The notes beneath the pieces were generated by a model that saw only the letters and a list, made by a program, of their open reading frames with translations, ran no database searches and was not told the origin of the DNA. Shown here piece by piece: positions 6,760 to 14,544 of a DNA stretch of 40,030 nt. Position 1 is the stretch's first letter. Each line of letters opens with the position of its first letter. Made by a program: the position numbers and the translations under genes. The stretch is from an uncultured Clostridia bacterium. Lineage in GTDB: Bacteria; Bacillota; Clostridia; Oscillospirales; Ruminococcaceae. The stretch covers positions 1 through 40,030 of the forward strand of contig CANQVE010000018.1 of assembly GCA_947627205.1 (NCBI GenBank), in the 5' to 3' direction.

Positions 6760-7335
6760 ATGAAAAAATTTAAACTGACATTTTGCGTCCTCCTTTTGCT
6801 TGTCGCAGCGCTGTTTACCTGCGGCTGCGACAAGCTCGCGTTTGTGGAAAGCAGTGACATTGTTTCACAGTCCGAGCGTATGGAGGAATTAAGCTCCGCC
6901 CCCGAAGACAGCGAAGAAAGCAGTTATGAGAGCAGTGACAGTTCTTCATCAGAAGAAAGCAGTTCCGTGACTGAGAACAGCGAAGCGCCGATAGACGAGG
7001 ACGGGAGCTATACATCAAAAGAAGACGTTGCGCTTTATATTCACACATACGGAAAACTTCCGAACAATTTTATCACAAAAAAAGAAGCCGAAAAGCTCGG
7101 CTGGACAGGCGGTTCACTTGAAAATTACGCGCCGGGAAAGTGCATAGGCGGCGACCGCTTCGGAAACTATGAAGAACTTTTACCGACAAAGAGCGGGAGA
7201 CAATATACCGAATGTGATATAGATACGCTCGGAAAGAAATCACGCGGCGCAAAGCGAATTGTCTTTTCAAACGACGGGCTGATATTCTACACCGACGATC
7301 ATTATGAGAGCTTTACTCAGCTTTATCCCGAATAA
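6760..7335 (+). CDS. Secreted lipoprotein with barnase-family ribonuclease domain
   Basis: A 191-residue protein with a signal peptide and lipobox-like FTCGC (Cys23 the likely lipidated residue). A Ser/Glu-rich linker (about 40-78) follows, then a barnase-like domain (about 85-190). Alignment from memory to Bacillus amyloliquefaciens barnase is strong: ALYIHTYGKLPNNFITKKEA, PGKCIGGDRFGN, LPTKSGRQYTECDI, AKRIVFSNDGLIFYTDDHY. The catalytic set appears complete: Lys107, Glu151, Arg162, Arg166 and His181 match barnase K27, E73, R83, R87 and H102. It should cleave single-stranded RNA outside the membrane. No barstar inhibitor gene is visible nearby. GAGG precedes the start, 12 bases after the EAL gene. 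The family is clear; lipid anchoring is inferred. Confidence 0.92.
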   Translation: MKKFKLTFCVLLLLVAALFTCGCDKLAFVESSDIVSQSERMEELSSAPEDSEESSYESSDSSSSEESSSVTENSEAPIDEDGSYTSKEDVALYIHTYGKLPNNFITKKEAEKLGWTGGSLENYAPGKCIGGDRFGNYEELLPTKSGRQYTECDIDTLGKKSRGAKRIVFSNDGLIFYTDDHYESFTQLYPE

Positions 7336-7341
7336 TAGAAA

Positions 7342-8454
7342 TCAGGCGATCTTCAGGGCATATACCGCGAGGATAAGCAGGGCAAGCACAGCGAAATTAT
7401 AGAGGGTGAATTCCAAGAAGAATTTGCCCTTTTTTGCTTTTTCGGAGCGGGAGTAGAGCTTAAAGGAAATAAGACTCGCGAGAGAAGCAATGAGCGTTCC
7501 CATACCGCCGATATTAACGCCTATAAGCAGTGAATTTGCATTTTCAGCGCCTATAAATCCTGAAAGCATTATCGCACACGGAACGTTGCTTATTATCTGC
7601 GAAAGCCCGCAGGAAACAAGCATTTCGCGCCCGAGGAGAATGTTGCTTATAAATTCGCTTACGGCGGGAACTGCCGAGATATTGCCCACAAAAATAAAGA
7701 AGCAGACAAATGTTGCAAGCAGAGCATAGTCGGGTTTTGAAAGTATTTTTCTGTCGAAAATAAGGACCGCGATAAGCGTTATAATCAGGCATATCCTGTA
7801 GTCAAGAAATCTTGCGACGGAAGTTATGCATACTAAAAATATAACAAGATATACGAAGAAATTCCGCGTTGGAGAAAATTTTGCCGACGTTTCGCCGTGA
7901 GATATCTTTTCATTCGGAATGAGCAAAAGCGAAAGCATGAGAATAAAAAGGCTTATAAGGCTTATCGGGAGCATTGTTCCGAAGAAATCGCCGAGGGAAT
8001 AGTTGTAGTTGTTGTAGATGAAAAGGTTTTGAGGATTGCCTATAGGAGTAGCCATAGAGCCGAGATTTGCCGCGGCTGTTTCAAGAATGATACAGCGGAT
8101 AAGTATTTTTTCACGCCCGTTAAACAGCGCAAGCGTCAGCGGTACAAACGTAAGAAGCGCAACGTCGTTTGTTATGAGCATTGCCATAAAGAAGCACAAA
8201 AGCGTGAGCGCCGCGGAGAGCGCTCTTGAATTTCCAAAGCGCCCCGTTAGCTTTCGCGACAGAAAATCAAACAGCCCTGTTTTGGCAAAGCCCTGGACAG
8301 TCACCATAAGGCAAAAGAGCGTAGCGATGACAGAATAGTCTATGTAGCCGAGATAATCCGCGCTCGGCGGCGTTATAAACATAGAAACGACCGCTAAAAC
8401 AAACGCTATGCATAAAACCGTTTCGGCTTTAAGAAACTTTTTTATTTTGTTCAT
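7342..8454 (-). CDS. SLC13/ArsB-type anion permease
   Basis: A 370-residue polytopic membrane protein with about ten hydrophobic segments. MAMLITNDVALLTFVPLTLAL and AANLGSMATPIGNPQNLFIYN are the paired signature regions of the ion transporter superfamily, which includes ArsB, CitM and SLC13 carriers. A second such motif follows late in the protein (SNVPCAIMLSGF and NIGGMGTLIASLASLISF). Substrate cannot be assigned; candidates are di- or tricarboxylates, sulfate or arsenite. There is no neighbouring arsR or two-component system. At 370 residues it is a little shorter than the usual 400-430. It converges with the barnase gene with only 6 bases between stops, and no terminator is visible there. 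Confidence 0.85.
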   Translation of the reverse strand: MNKIKKFLKAETVLCIAFVLAVVSMFITPPSADYLGYIDYSVIATLFCLMVTVQGFAKTGLFDFLSRKLTGRFGNSRALSAALTLLCFFMAMLITNDVALLTFVPLTLALFNGREKILIRCIILETAAANLGSMATPIGNPQNLFIYNNYNYSLGDFFGTMLPISLISLFILMLSLLLIPNEKISHGETSAKFSPTRNFFVYLVIFLVCITSVARFLDYRICLIITLIAVLIFDRKILSKPDYALLATFVCFFIFVGNISAVPAVSEFISNILLGREMLVSCGLSQIISNVPCAIMLSGFIGAENANSLLIGVNIGGMGTLIASLASLISFKLYSRSEKAKKGKFFLEFTLYNFAVLALLILAVYALKIA

Positions 8455-8560
8455 TATATATCCTCAAAAGCAATAATCAGAACGCTTACCGCATTTTCTT
8501 CAACCAAATCAAAAAACGTTTTAATTTGGAAACAATAGACCAAAACTACTTTTCGGGCAG

Positions 8561-8928
8561 TGCACATTTTTACGGTTTTGCGCTTTTAGAGGTAAGAGAT
8601 AAGATGTAAGAGGTTAGAAATGAGCGAACAACCGTTTGGCACAAATTCTAACCTCTTATTTCTAAATGTCTAATCTTTACGAAATAGATTTTTGTAAGTT
8701 AGAATTTAAAACCACGTTTTGGGAAGTGCACATTTTTACGGTTTTGCGCTTTTAGAGGTAAGAGATAAGATGTAAGAGGTTAGAAATGAGCGAACAACCG
8801 TTTGGCACAAATTCTAACCTCTTACCTCTAACCTCTTATTTCTAAATGTCTAACCTTTACGAAATAGATTTTTGTAAGTTAGAATTTAAAACCACGTTTT
8901 GGGAAGTGCACATTTTTACGGTTTTGCG
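8561..8928. repeat. Two and a bit direct repeats with internal hairpin (units of 166 and 180 bases)
   Basis: TGCACATTTTTACGGTTTTG begins at 8561, 8727 and 8907. Units 1 and 2 are nearly identical; unit 2 has an extra CTTACCTCTAACCT. Each unit carries TAAGAGGTTAGAAAT facing AATTCTAACCTCTTA, an inverted repeat built from the 7-base TAAGAGG motif seen elsewhere in the window, with a 30-base loop. No gene lies in 8455-9011. Short frames that cross the repeat and the tRNA have no support. Confidence 0.9.
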
Positions 8929-8978
8929 AAGCAAAATTGAATTGCCATTAGAGCAATTCAAAGTAAAAATGTGCAGCG

Positions 8979-9007
8979 TTGAAGCCCACCGTAAAGGTGG
9001 GCTTCAA
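8979..9007. terminator. Perfect 12-bp hairpin downstream of tRNA-Leu(CAA)
   Basis: TTGAAGCCCACC (8979-8990) and GGTGGGCTTCAA (8996-9007) pair perfectly around GTAAA. It lies 4 bases past the encoded CCA on the tRNA strand and probably ends that transcript, although the T-rich tail (ATTTTTAC) starts about 10 bases later. Confidence 0.65.
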
Positions 9008-9011
9008 TACA

Positions 9012-9098
9012 TGGTGCCGGTGGTGGGACTTGAACCCACACGCCGTTGCCGGCAGCGGATTTTGAGTCCGCCTCGTCTGCCAATTCCAACACACCGGC
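9012..9098 (-). tRNA. tRNA-Leu (anticodon CAA)
   Basis: The acceptor stem GCCGGTG/CACCGGC is followed by discriminator A and an encoded CCA (9014-9012). The anticodon stem GCGGA/TCCGC holds the loop CTCAAAA, anticodon CAA, which reads UUG. A long variable arm and the T-arm GTGGG-TTCAAGT-CCCAC complete an 87-base class II tRNA. A consensus promoter lies just upstream. Confidence 0.96.
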
Positions 9099-9110
9099 TA
9101 AAGCTCTCTT

Positions 9111-9139
9111 ATTATATCACCATTTTCTGATTTTGTCAA
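9111..9139 (-). promoter_or_regulatory. Promoter of tRNA-Leu(CAA)
   Basis: On the - strand TTGACA (9139-9134), 17-base spacer, TATAAT (9116-9111): a perfect consensus, as expected for a stable RNA gene. Confidence 0.92.
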
Positions 9140-9232
9140 GAGCTTTTTTCATAAAATTGCAATAGCCGAATATAAGCGTTATTATTCAAAACTGCATAAT
9201 ATCCTAAATTTCGGGCTGTAAATAAAGCCTTA

Positions 9233-11131
9233 TCATGCTTCTTCTGCCGAACGATAGCGCTGTGCCTGTGTCGTGAAAAGCTGATAGTATTCTCCGTGCG
9301 CTTTCATAAGCTCGGAGTGAGAGCCTGTTTCCTCGATAGTGCCGTTGTTCAGTACGATTATCTTGTCGGCGGTGGTGGCACTTGAAAGCCTGTGCGAGAC
9401 GAAAACGGAAGATTTTCCTCTGCGCAGTGTCTCAAACTGCGCAAATATCTCCTGCTCGGCTATGGCGTCGAGAGAAGCTGTCGGCTCGTCAAGTATGAGT
9501 ATATCGGAGTCGGAATAAAACGCTCGGGCGATCGCTATCTTCTGCCATTGACCTATGGAAAGCTCCGTTCCGCTGTCTTCAAAATAGCGCATGAGCGGGG
9601 TGTCGTATTGCTGGGGAAGTCCCTCTATAAAGCCTTTGGCGTTGCTGTGAGCGGCGGCGGCTTCTATCCTGCCGTTGTCTATGTCCTTTGAAATTTCGCC
9701 GAAAGCAATGTTTTCGCGGACGGATACGGCATATTTCCCGTAATCCTGAAATACAATTCCGAACATATCATAAAGCTCTTTTACGTCATATTCCCTTATG
9801 TCATGATCGTCGAGCAGAATAACTCCCTCTGTCGGATCATAAAGCCTCATGAGCAGTTTTATGAGCGTGGTTTTTCCCGCGCCGTTGAGACCTACAAGGA
9901 CTACCGATTCATTCGGCGAGATAGTGAGGTTTATGTTTTTGAGGACATAGTGTTCTGTCTGCGGATATTTAAAGGAAACATTCTCGAAAACAATAGTGTG
10001 TTGTCCTCTTTCGACTTTTCGCGGAGGGTTTATTATAGGAACTATCTTCGGTTCTTCTTTCATAAAGGATATCATGTTGTTTATAAAAAGCGTGGATTCG
10101 TAGATAGAAGCGGTCGTTGTTATAAGCGAGGCAATTCCCGAAGCTATGGAATTTAATGCTCCCGTATAAAGCGCGTAATTTCCGACTTCATACTGACCGT
10201 TAAAAACGCCTTGCGCTATCATTACAAACAAAACGCAGTTCACGGCAGTAGACAGAATGCCCGCGCCTATGTTCCAAAGACACTCAAGTATCATAAGCTT
10301 TTTCAGCCCGCGGAAATATATCCCGAAAACGTTTTTGTACTTGTCAATGAACGTGTCCGTAAGGTCAAGAGTGCGCATTTCCTTTACAAGGTCTTTGTTT
10401 GTGATAAGCTCGGAGTAATAGGCAAGCTGTCTGCGCTCCTTGCTTCGGCGGGAAATATAAGAGTGGTTCTTTCTGCGGAAATAGAAGTTTATAACGGTAG
10501 ACGGTATTGCTACGGCAATGATTATCAGCGCGGGAAGTATGCCGATAGCAAGAATAACGACAATATAGCTTATCATGCTTATGAGAGAAGAAATAATGGA
10601 GAAAGTCGCCGTAAGGGATTCTATAGGTCGGCGGGCGGCCTCGCGCGTTGCATTTTCGAGTTTTGTGTAATATTCGGGGCTGTCATAGCTGGATAGATCG
10701 ACCTCTTTTGATTTTGTCATCAGCTTTATCTTTATGTGATTTGACACAAGCTCGCCCGAAATTCTCAGTACCGTTGAATAAACGCGCGAAATGGCATCCT
10801 TAAAGAGAAGATAAATAAACTGAAAAATAAGGAGCACCGCGATTATTTTAAAGCTGGTAAGCTCCTTGTCGTAGGCTTTCGCAAGGTCGTTTAAAATTTC
10901 TTTTCCTATAAGCGAGCCTATAACGGGCATAATTCCGTTAAACAGCGTCATAAACGCCATAACGAAAAGCACCCCGCGGTTAGCCTCCCAGACGAGCTTT
11001 ATTATGTAGAACATACGCTCGCCCGTGTCGGTTATAAGTTCTTTTATGTATTTTGGGATATCTTTGAAATGCTTAGGGGGCTTTGCGCGGTAGCGGTCGT
11101 TTATTTGACCGCTAGGAGGGGACATGTTCAT
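9233..11131 (-). CDS. ABC exporter, fused membrane and ATPase domains
   Basis: A 632-residue half-transporter that should work as a dimer to export a lipid, peptide or drug. The N-terminal membrane domain (to about residue 330) has six hydrophobic segments. The ATPase domain has Walker A GLNGAGKTTL, the Q-loop region FQDYGKYAVSVRENI, a signature written LSIGQWQKIAIARA instead of LSGGQ, Walker B ILILDEPTASLD and the switch histidine in VFVSHRLS. I chose the ATG at 11131, about 10 bases from AAGGAG; the frame stays open 13 codons further, to 11170, with no better start. It is the last gene after gltX and the MATE gene, separated from them by a terminator-like hairpin. The substrate cannot be told. 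Confidence 0.9.
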   Translation of the reverse strand: MNMSPPSGQINDRYRAKPPKHFKDIPKYIKELITDTGERMFYIIKLVWEANRGVLFVMAFMTLFNGIMPVIGSLIGKEILNDLAKAYDKELTSFKIIAVLLIFQFIYLLFKDAISRVYSTVLRISGELVSNHIKIKLMTKSKEVDLSSYDSPEYYTKLENATREAARRPIESLTATFSIISSLISMISYIVVILAIGILPALIIIAVAIPSTVINFYFRRKNHSYISRRSKERRQLAYYSELITNKDLVKEMRTLDLTDTFIDKYKNVFGIYFRGLKKLMILECLWNIGAGILSTAVNCVLFVMIAQGVFNGQYEVGNYALYTGALNSIASGIASLITTTASIYESTLFINNMISFMKEEPKIVPIINPPRKVERGQHTIVFENVSFKYPQTEHYVLKNINLTISPNESVVLVGLNGAGKTTLIKLLMRLYDPTEGVILLDDHDIREYDVKELYDMFGIVFQDYGKYAVSVRENIAFGEISKDIDNGRIEAAAAHSNAKGFIEGLPQQYDTPLMRYFEDSGTELSIGQWQKIAIARAFYSDSDILILDEPTASLDAIAEQEIFAQFETLRRGKSSVFVSHRLSSATTADKIIVLNNGTIEETGSHSELMKAHGEYYQLFTTQAQRYRSAEEA

Positions 11132-11182
11132 ATATTCATTTCTCCTTTTCGGTTTAATTATAGTGTTCAATTGCAGTTATGT

Positions 11183-11219
11183 ACTATAAAACGGCGTTCA
11201 CAGCAAAAAGCGAACGCCG
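11183..11219 (-). terminator. Terminator between the MATE and ABC exporter genes
   Basis: CGGCGTTC (11192-11199) pairs with GAACGCCG (11212-11219). On the - strand the stem is followed by TTTTATAGT. The ABC exporter may therefore depend on readthrough or its own promoter in the short gap. Confidence 0.75.
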
Positions 11220-11252
11220 CTTTCATAAACGTATAATAAGCCGAGTTGCGTG

Positions 11253-12626
11253 TTATTGTCCAAGTCTTTTCCTGACGTGATTATAACACGCAAAAAACGC
11301 AGGAATAAGGAACATATCGGCTAATATCCACGCCATAGGGTTTGCATAGCATACCGCCTCAAATCCGAATATCGGCACGAATACTATCGCCACAACGCCC
11401 CTTGCAACAAGCTCGAATACTCCCGCATAAAGAGCCACCTGCGAGGAGCCCATTCCCTGTATCATAAATCTTACGATATTTACAAACGCAAGCGGGATAT
11501 AGAACAGCGCGTTTATAACGAGAAAATGCCCCGCATATTCCTTAATAAGCTCAATGTTTTCGGCAGTTTTCGGATCGGACGGATCCAAAAACAGCGAAGC
11601 CAGATCGCCTCCGAAAAGAAGAGCAATTGCCAGCGCCAAGACCGACCAGATAATTCCCAGCAGTATGCAGTCGAAAAGTCCGCGCTTTACGCGTTTAAGT
11701 TCTCCTGCGCCGACATTTTGCCCGCCGAAAGTCGCCATTGTGCTTCCCATTGCGTCAAACGGACAGCACATAAATTGTCCGACCTTGCTCCCTGCGGTTA
11801 TTGAAGCCATGTATACCGAGCCGAGACCGTTTACGGCGGTCTGTATGATGATAGTGCCTATAGCCGTTATCGAATACTGAAGCCCCATGGGAAGTCCCAC
11901 TCCGCAGAGCCTCCCGATATAGTAAAAATCGGGCTTTAAGTCCTCTTTCCTGAGATGAAGAATTTCAAAGCGCTTTATTATAAAGATAATGCAAAGCAAG
12001 GACGAAAAAGCCTGCGAAATTACAGTTGCCCAGCCTGCCCCCGCTACGCCCATATTAAGTACGACTATGGTAAATATATCCAGCACGATATTCAAAAGGC
12101 TTGAAATAACGAGGAATATAACGGGCGTTTTGCTGTCGCCGAGCGAGCGGATAAATCCCGAAAGAATGTTGTATAAAAACGTAACGGGTATACCGAGGAA
12201 TATGACGAAAATATAATCGTATGCCTCTTTGAAAACATCTTCGGGAGTGTTCATCCATTCGAGTATCTTCCCGCACAAAATGCAGGTCGCCGCCGTAAGC
12301 ACCGCCGCAAATGCGATCGACACCCAGACGGTGTTTCCTACATACTTTTTAAGCTGGTCTATATCCTTAGAACCGAATTTCTGCGCGACGGGTATTGCAA
12401 ATCCCGCGCACATTCCTATGACAAATCCCAGCACAAGAAAGTTTATTGAGCCTGTAGAGCCTACACCCGCCAAAGCGTTTAAACCTATAAAACGTCCGAC
12501 GACTATTGTGTCCACCATATTGTAAAACTGCTGGAACAACATTCCGAGAAGCAGAGGGAGCATAAATCCCAGAATGAGCTTCATCGGATTTCCTTGCGTC
12601 AGGTCGCGGACAGATGACCTTGACAT
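11253..12626 (-). CDS. MATE family efflux transporter
   Basis: A 457-residue, 12-segment membrane protein of the usual MATE length. The opening MKLILGFMLPLLLGMLFQQF, then YNMVDTIVVGRFIGLNALAGVG, is the typical first helix pair. IPVTFLYNILSGFIRSLGDS and FGGQNVGAGELKRVKRGL are the matching signatures of the two halves. It should export cationic drugs or metabolites using a sodium or proton gradient. An AGAGGTGATTT ribosome binding site precedes the ATG. It starts 24 bases after gltX on the same strand and is probably cotranscribed with it. No regulator is adjacent. Confidence 0.93.
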   Translation of the reverse strand: MSRSSVRDLTQGNPMKLILGFMLPLLLGMLFQQFYNMVDTIVVGRFIGLNALAGVGSTGSINFLVLGFVIGMCAGFAIPVAQKFGSKDIDQLKKYVGNTVWVSIAFAAVLTAATCILCGKILEWMNTPEDVFKEAYDYIFVIFLGIPVTFLYNILSGFIRSLGDSKTPVIFLVISSLLNIVLDIFTIVVLNMGVAGAGWATVISQAFSSLLCIIFIIKRFEILHLRKEDLKPDFYYIGRLCGVGLPMGLQYSITAIGTIIIQTAVNGLGSVYMASITAGSKVGQFMCCPFDAMGSTMATFGGQNVGAGELKRVKRGLFDCILLGIIWSVLALAIALLFGGDLASLFLDPSDPKTAENIELIKEYAGHFLVINALFYIPLAFVNIVRFMIQGMGSSQVALYAGVFELVARGVVAIVFVPIFGFEAVCYANPMAWILADMFLIPAFFACYNHVRKRLGQ

Positions 12627-12650
12627 GGAAAATCACCTCTGTTTAAAACC

Positions 12651-14288
12651 TTAAACCCACTTTTCGAGTCTTCCGAGCATAAGTTCTTTTCCGAGAACAT
12701 GGCTTATCTCCCAGATATCGGGAGCGTTTGAATGTCCCGTGAGAGCAATTCGGAGCATATTTGTTATATGAACGATGCTTCCCTTATACTGCTCGGGATT
12801 TTTCTTATAATCCTTGGGCTTTGCCGCAAAGCCGAGCTCGGAGGTTATCTGCTTTACTTTTTCAAACCACGCCGGCTGGTCGTCGCTGTGGTCGTAGCTT
12901 GCGATATATTTTTCAAAGAACAGCTTTCTTGTCTGCTCGTCAACCTCTGCGGGCATTTCGTCGAAAATTTCAAACGTTTCGTCATAGTAGAACGACATAA
13001 AACCGCACGCCTGTTTCCAGCTCGTTATGTCCTTTCGGGGGTTGTTTCCGCTCTTTCCGACGCCGAGAGCCTTTATTGTACGCTCGGGGTATTTCTTCAG
13101 AAGCTCTGCATATTGCTCGTTATACTTTTCGCACCATTCGAGCCACATCTTATAGACTTCTTCGGGCGGCATTCTTCCGATAACTTCTTTTGAAATATTG
13201 TTCAGTTTATCAAGGTCTACGAGCGCGCCCGAATTTGACATTTTTTCAAGAGAGAACTCAAAGTCAAGATAACTGCTTTCGGGATTAGCAATACGCCATT
13301 CCTCAAAATTCGAGTTAAGAATAGTAAGCAGAAATTCCCACACAGCCTCTTGATAATAGCCCTCCTGCTGATAGAAAGCTAATGACAGCTCGGGATCTTT
13401 GCGCTTTGAGAGCTTGCGTTTTCCGCCGTTTTCGAGCTTCTGGAGCGTAGCCGTGTGGCAGTATATCGGCATTTCCCAGCCGAATTTATTGAACAGCTCA
13501 ACGTGCATGGGAAGCGAGGATATCCATTCGTCGCCGCGTATGACGTGAGTAGAGCGCATAAGATGGTCGTCAATGACATGCGCAAAATGATAGGTAGGAA
13601 TTCCGTCGCTTTTCAGAAGAACAAAATCCATGTTGTTCCTCGGCATTTCGAGCTTTCCTCTTATCGCGTCGTTTACGCAGATATACTCGTCCGTCATTTC
13701 TCCGCGGTAGCGCAAAACCCACGGTTTTCCCGCCGCGAGGTTTTCTTTTATCTGCTCAATGGTAAGAGAACGGCTCTTTTCGGCATATTTTCCGTATATT
13801 CCGGGGTTTTCCTTGTTTTTTTCCTGCTCCTCGCGTATGGCGGAAAGCTCTTCTTCCGTCAAAAAGCAAGGATAAGCCAGCCCGCGCTCGGTGAGCTGTT
13901 TTGCAAACACATGGTATATCTCCCTGCGCTGACGCTGGCGGTAAGGACCGTAGTTTCCCTTGTCGCCGTCTGATACAGCGCCCTCGTCAAAAAGCACGCC
14001 GTAAAAAGCCATTGAGTTTATTATCGTTTCGACAGCGCCCTCAACCTCGCGCTTGTTGTCGGTGTCCTCGATCCTAAGGTAGAAAATGCCGTTTGATTGA
14101 TGTGCGAGACGCTCGGCAATTATCGCGTTATAAAGGTTTCCCAAATGTACAAAGCCCGTGGGAGACGGTCCTATTCTTGTTACAAAAGCATTTTCGGGGA
14201 GTTCTCTTTTCGGAAAGCGCTTTTCCATATCCTCGGCAGAAAGCGTTGTCTCGGGAAAAAGAAGCTCGGCTAACTCTTTATAGTTCAT
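12651..14288 (-). CDS. gltX: Glutamate--tRNA ligase
   Basis: Class I aminoacyl-tRNA synthetase that charges tRNA-Glu (and in many Clostridia tRNA-Gln, later amidated by GatCAB). The HIGH-equivalent motif is RIGPSPTGFVHLGNLYNAI near residue 40; the KMSKS equivalent is KRKLSKRKDPE near 295. The zinc-finger and anticodon-binding regions follow. At 545 residues it is longer than the common 470-500 form; the extra length is mostly in the C-terminal half. I chose the ATG at 14288 because AAAGGA is 8 bases upstream; another ATG two codons earlier is too close to it. The leader is short (about 45 bases) with no T-box. The MATE gene follows in the same transcript. Confidence 0.95.
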   Translation of the reverse strand: MNYKELAELLFPETTLSAEDMEKRFPKRELPENAFVTRIGPSPTGFVHLGNLYNAIIAERLAHQSNGIFYLRIEDTDNKREVEGAVETIINSMAFYGVLFDEGAVSDGDKGNYGPYRQRQRREIYHVFAKQLTERGLAYPCFLTEEELSAIREEQEKNKENPGIYGKYAEKSRSLTIEQIKENLAAGKPWVLRYRGEMTDEYICVNDAIRGKLEMPRNNMDFVLLKSDGIPTYHFAHVIDDHLMRSTHVIRGDEWISSLPMHVELFNKFGWEMPIYCHTATLQKLENGGKRKLSKRKDPELSLAFYQQEGYYQEAVWEFLLTILNSNFEEWRIANPESSYLDFEFSLEKMSNSGALVDLDKLNNISKEVIGRMPPEEVYKMWLEWCEKYNEQYAELLKKYPERTIKALGVGKSGNNPRKDITSWKQACGFMSFYYDETFEIFDEMPAEVDEQTRKLFFEKYIASYDHSDDQPAWFEKVKQITSELGFAAKPKDYKKNPEQYKGSIVHITNMLRIALTGHSNAPDIWEISHVLGKELMLGRLEKWV

Positions 14289-14338
14289 GATCATTATCCT
14301 TTCTCTGACCTGAAGTCTGACTTTATACAGTCTGATTT

Positions 14339-14367
14339 ATTTTACTATTTTTAAGGGAATTTGTCAA
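14339..14367 (-). promoter_or_regulatory. gltX promoter
   Basis: On the - strand TTGACA (14367-14362), 17-base spacer, TAAAAT (14344-14339). Confidence 0.82.
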
Positions 14368-14451
14368 GCGATTTTTTAGTAAATCGGCGAATGTTAAAAA
14401 TAATTGTAACAACCCCCAAAATGCCTGCCCCTAAGAATTTTAACTTTGCTA

Positions 14452-14480
14452 TTGAAAAAAATAACATAATATGGTATAAT
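14452..14480 (+). promoter_or_regulatory. Promoter of the BrxD-like ATPase operon
   Basis: TTGAAA (14452-14457), 17-base spacer, TATAAT (14475-14480). The leader to 14545 contains a 7-base repeat array and a small hairpin over the ribosome binding site. Confidence 0.88.
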
Positions 14481-14498
14481 ATTTCTATACTCTAAAAC

Positions 14499-14525
14499 TC
14501 TTATTTCTTACCTCTTACCCCTAAA
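14499..14525. repeat. Heptamer repeat array (CTCTTAC/TTCTTAC) in a leader
   Basis: CTCTTATTTCTTACCTCTTA is the reverse complement of the TAAGAGG/TAAGAAG motif found at 8586, 19066, 25466 and 39949. It lies inside the untranslated leader of the BrxD-like gene. Confidence 0.8.
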
Positions 14526-14540
14526 AGGAGGACACCTTTT
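14523..14540 (+). promoter_or_regulatory. Ribosome binding site inside a short inverted repeat
   Basis: AAAAGG (14523-14528) and CCTTTT (14535-14540) flank AGGACA, so the AGGAGG Shine-Dalgarno sequence is partly paired when the 6-bp stem forms. The spacing from AGGAGG to the ATG is a long 13 bases unfolded. Confidence 0.5.
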
Positions 14541-14544
14541 AAAA

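Noticed and set aside
8846-9130. Possible 94-residue gene over the repeats
   Set aside because: It runs through the direct repeat and the tRNA-Leu gene on the opposite strand.
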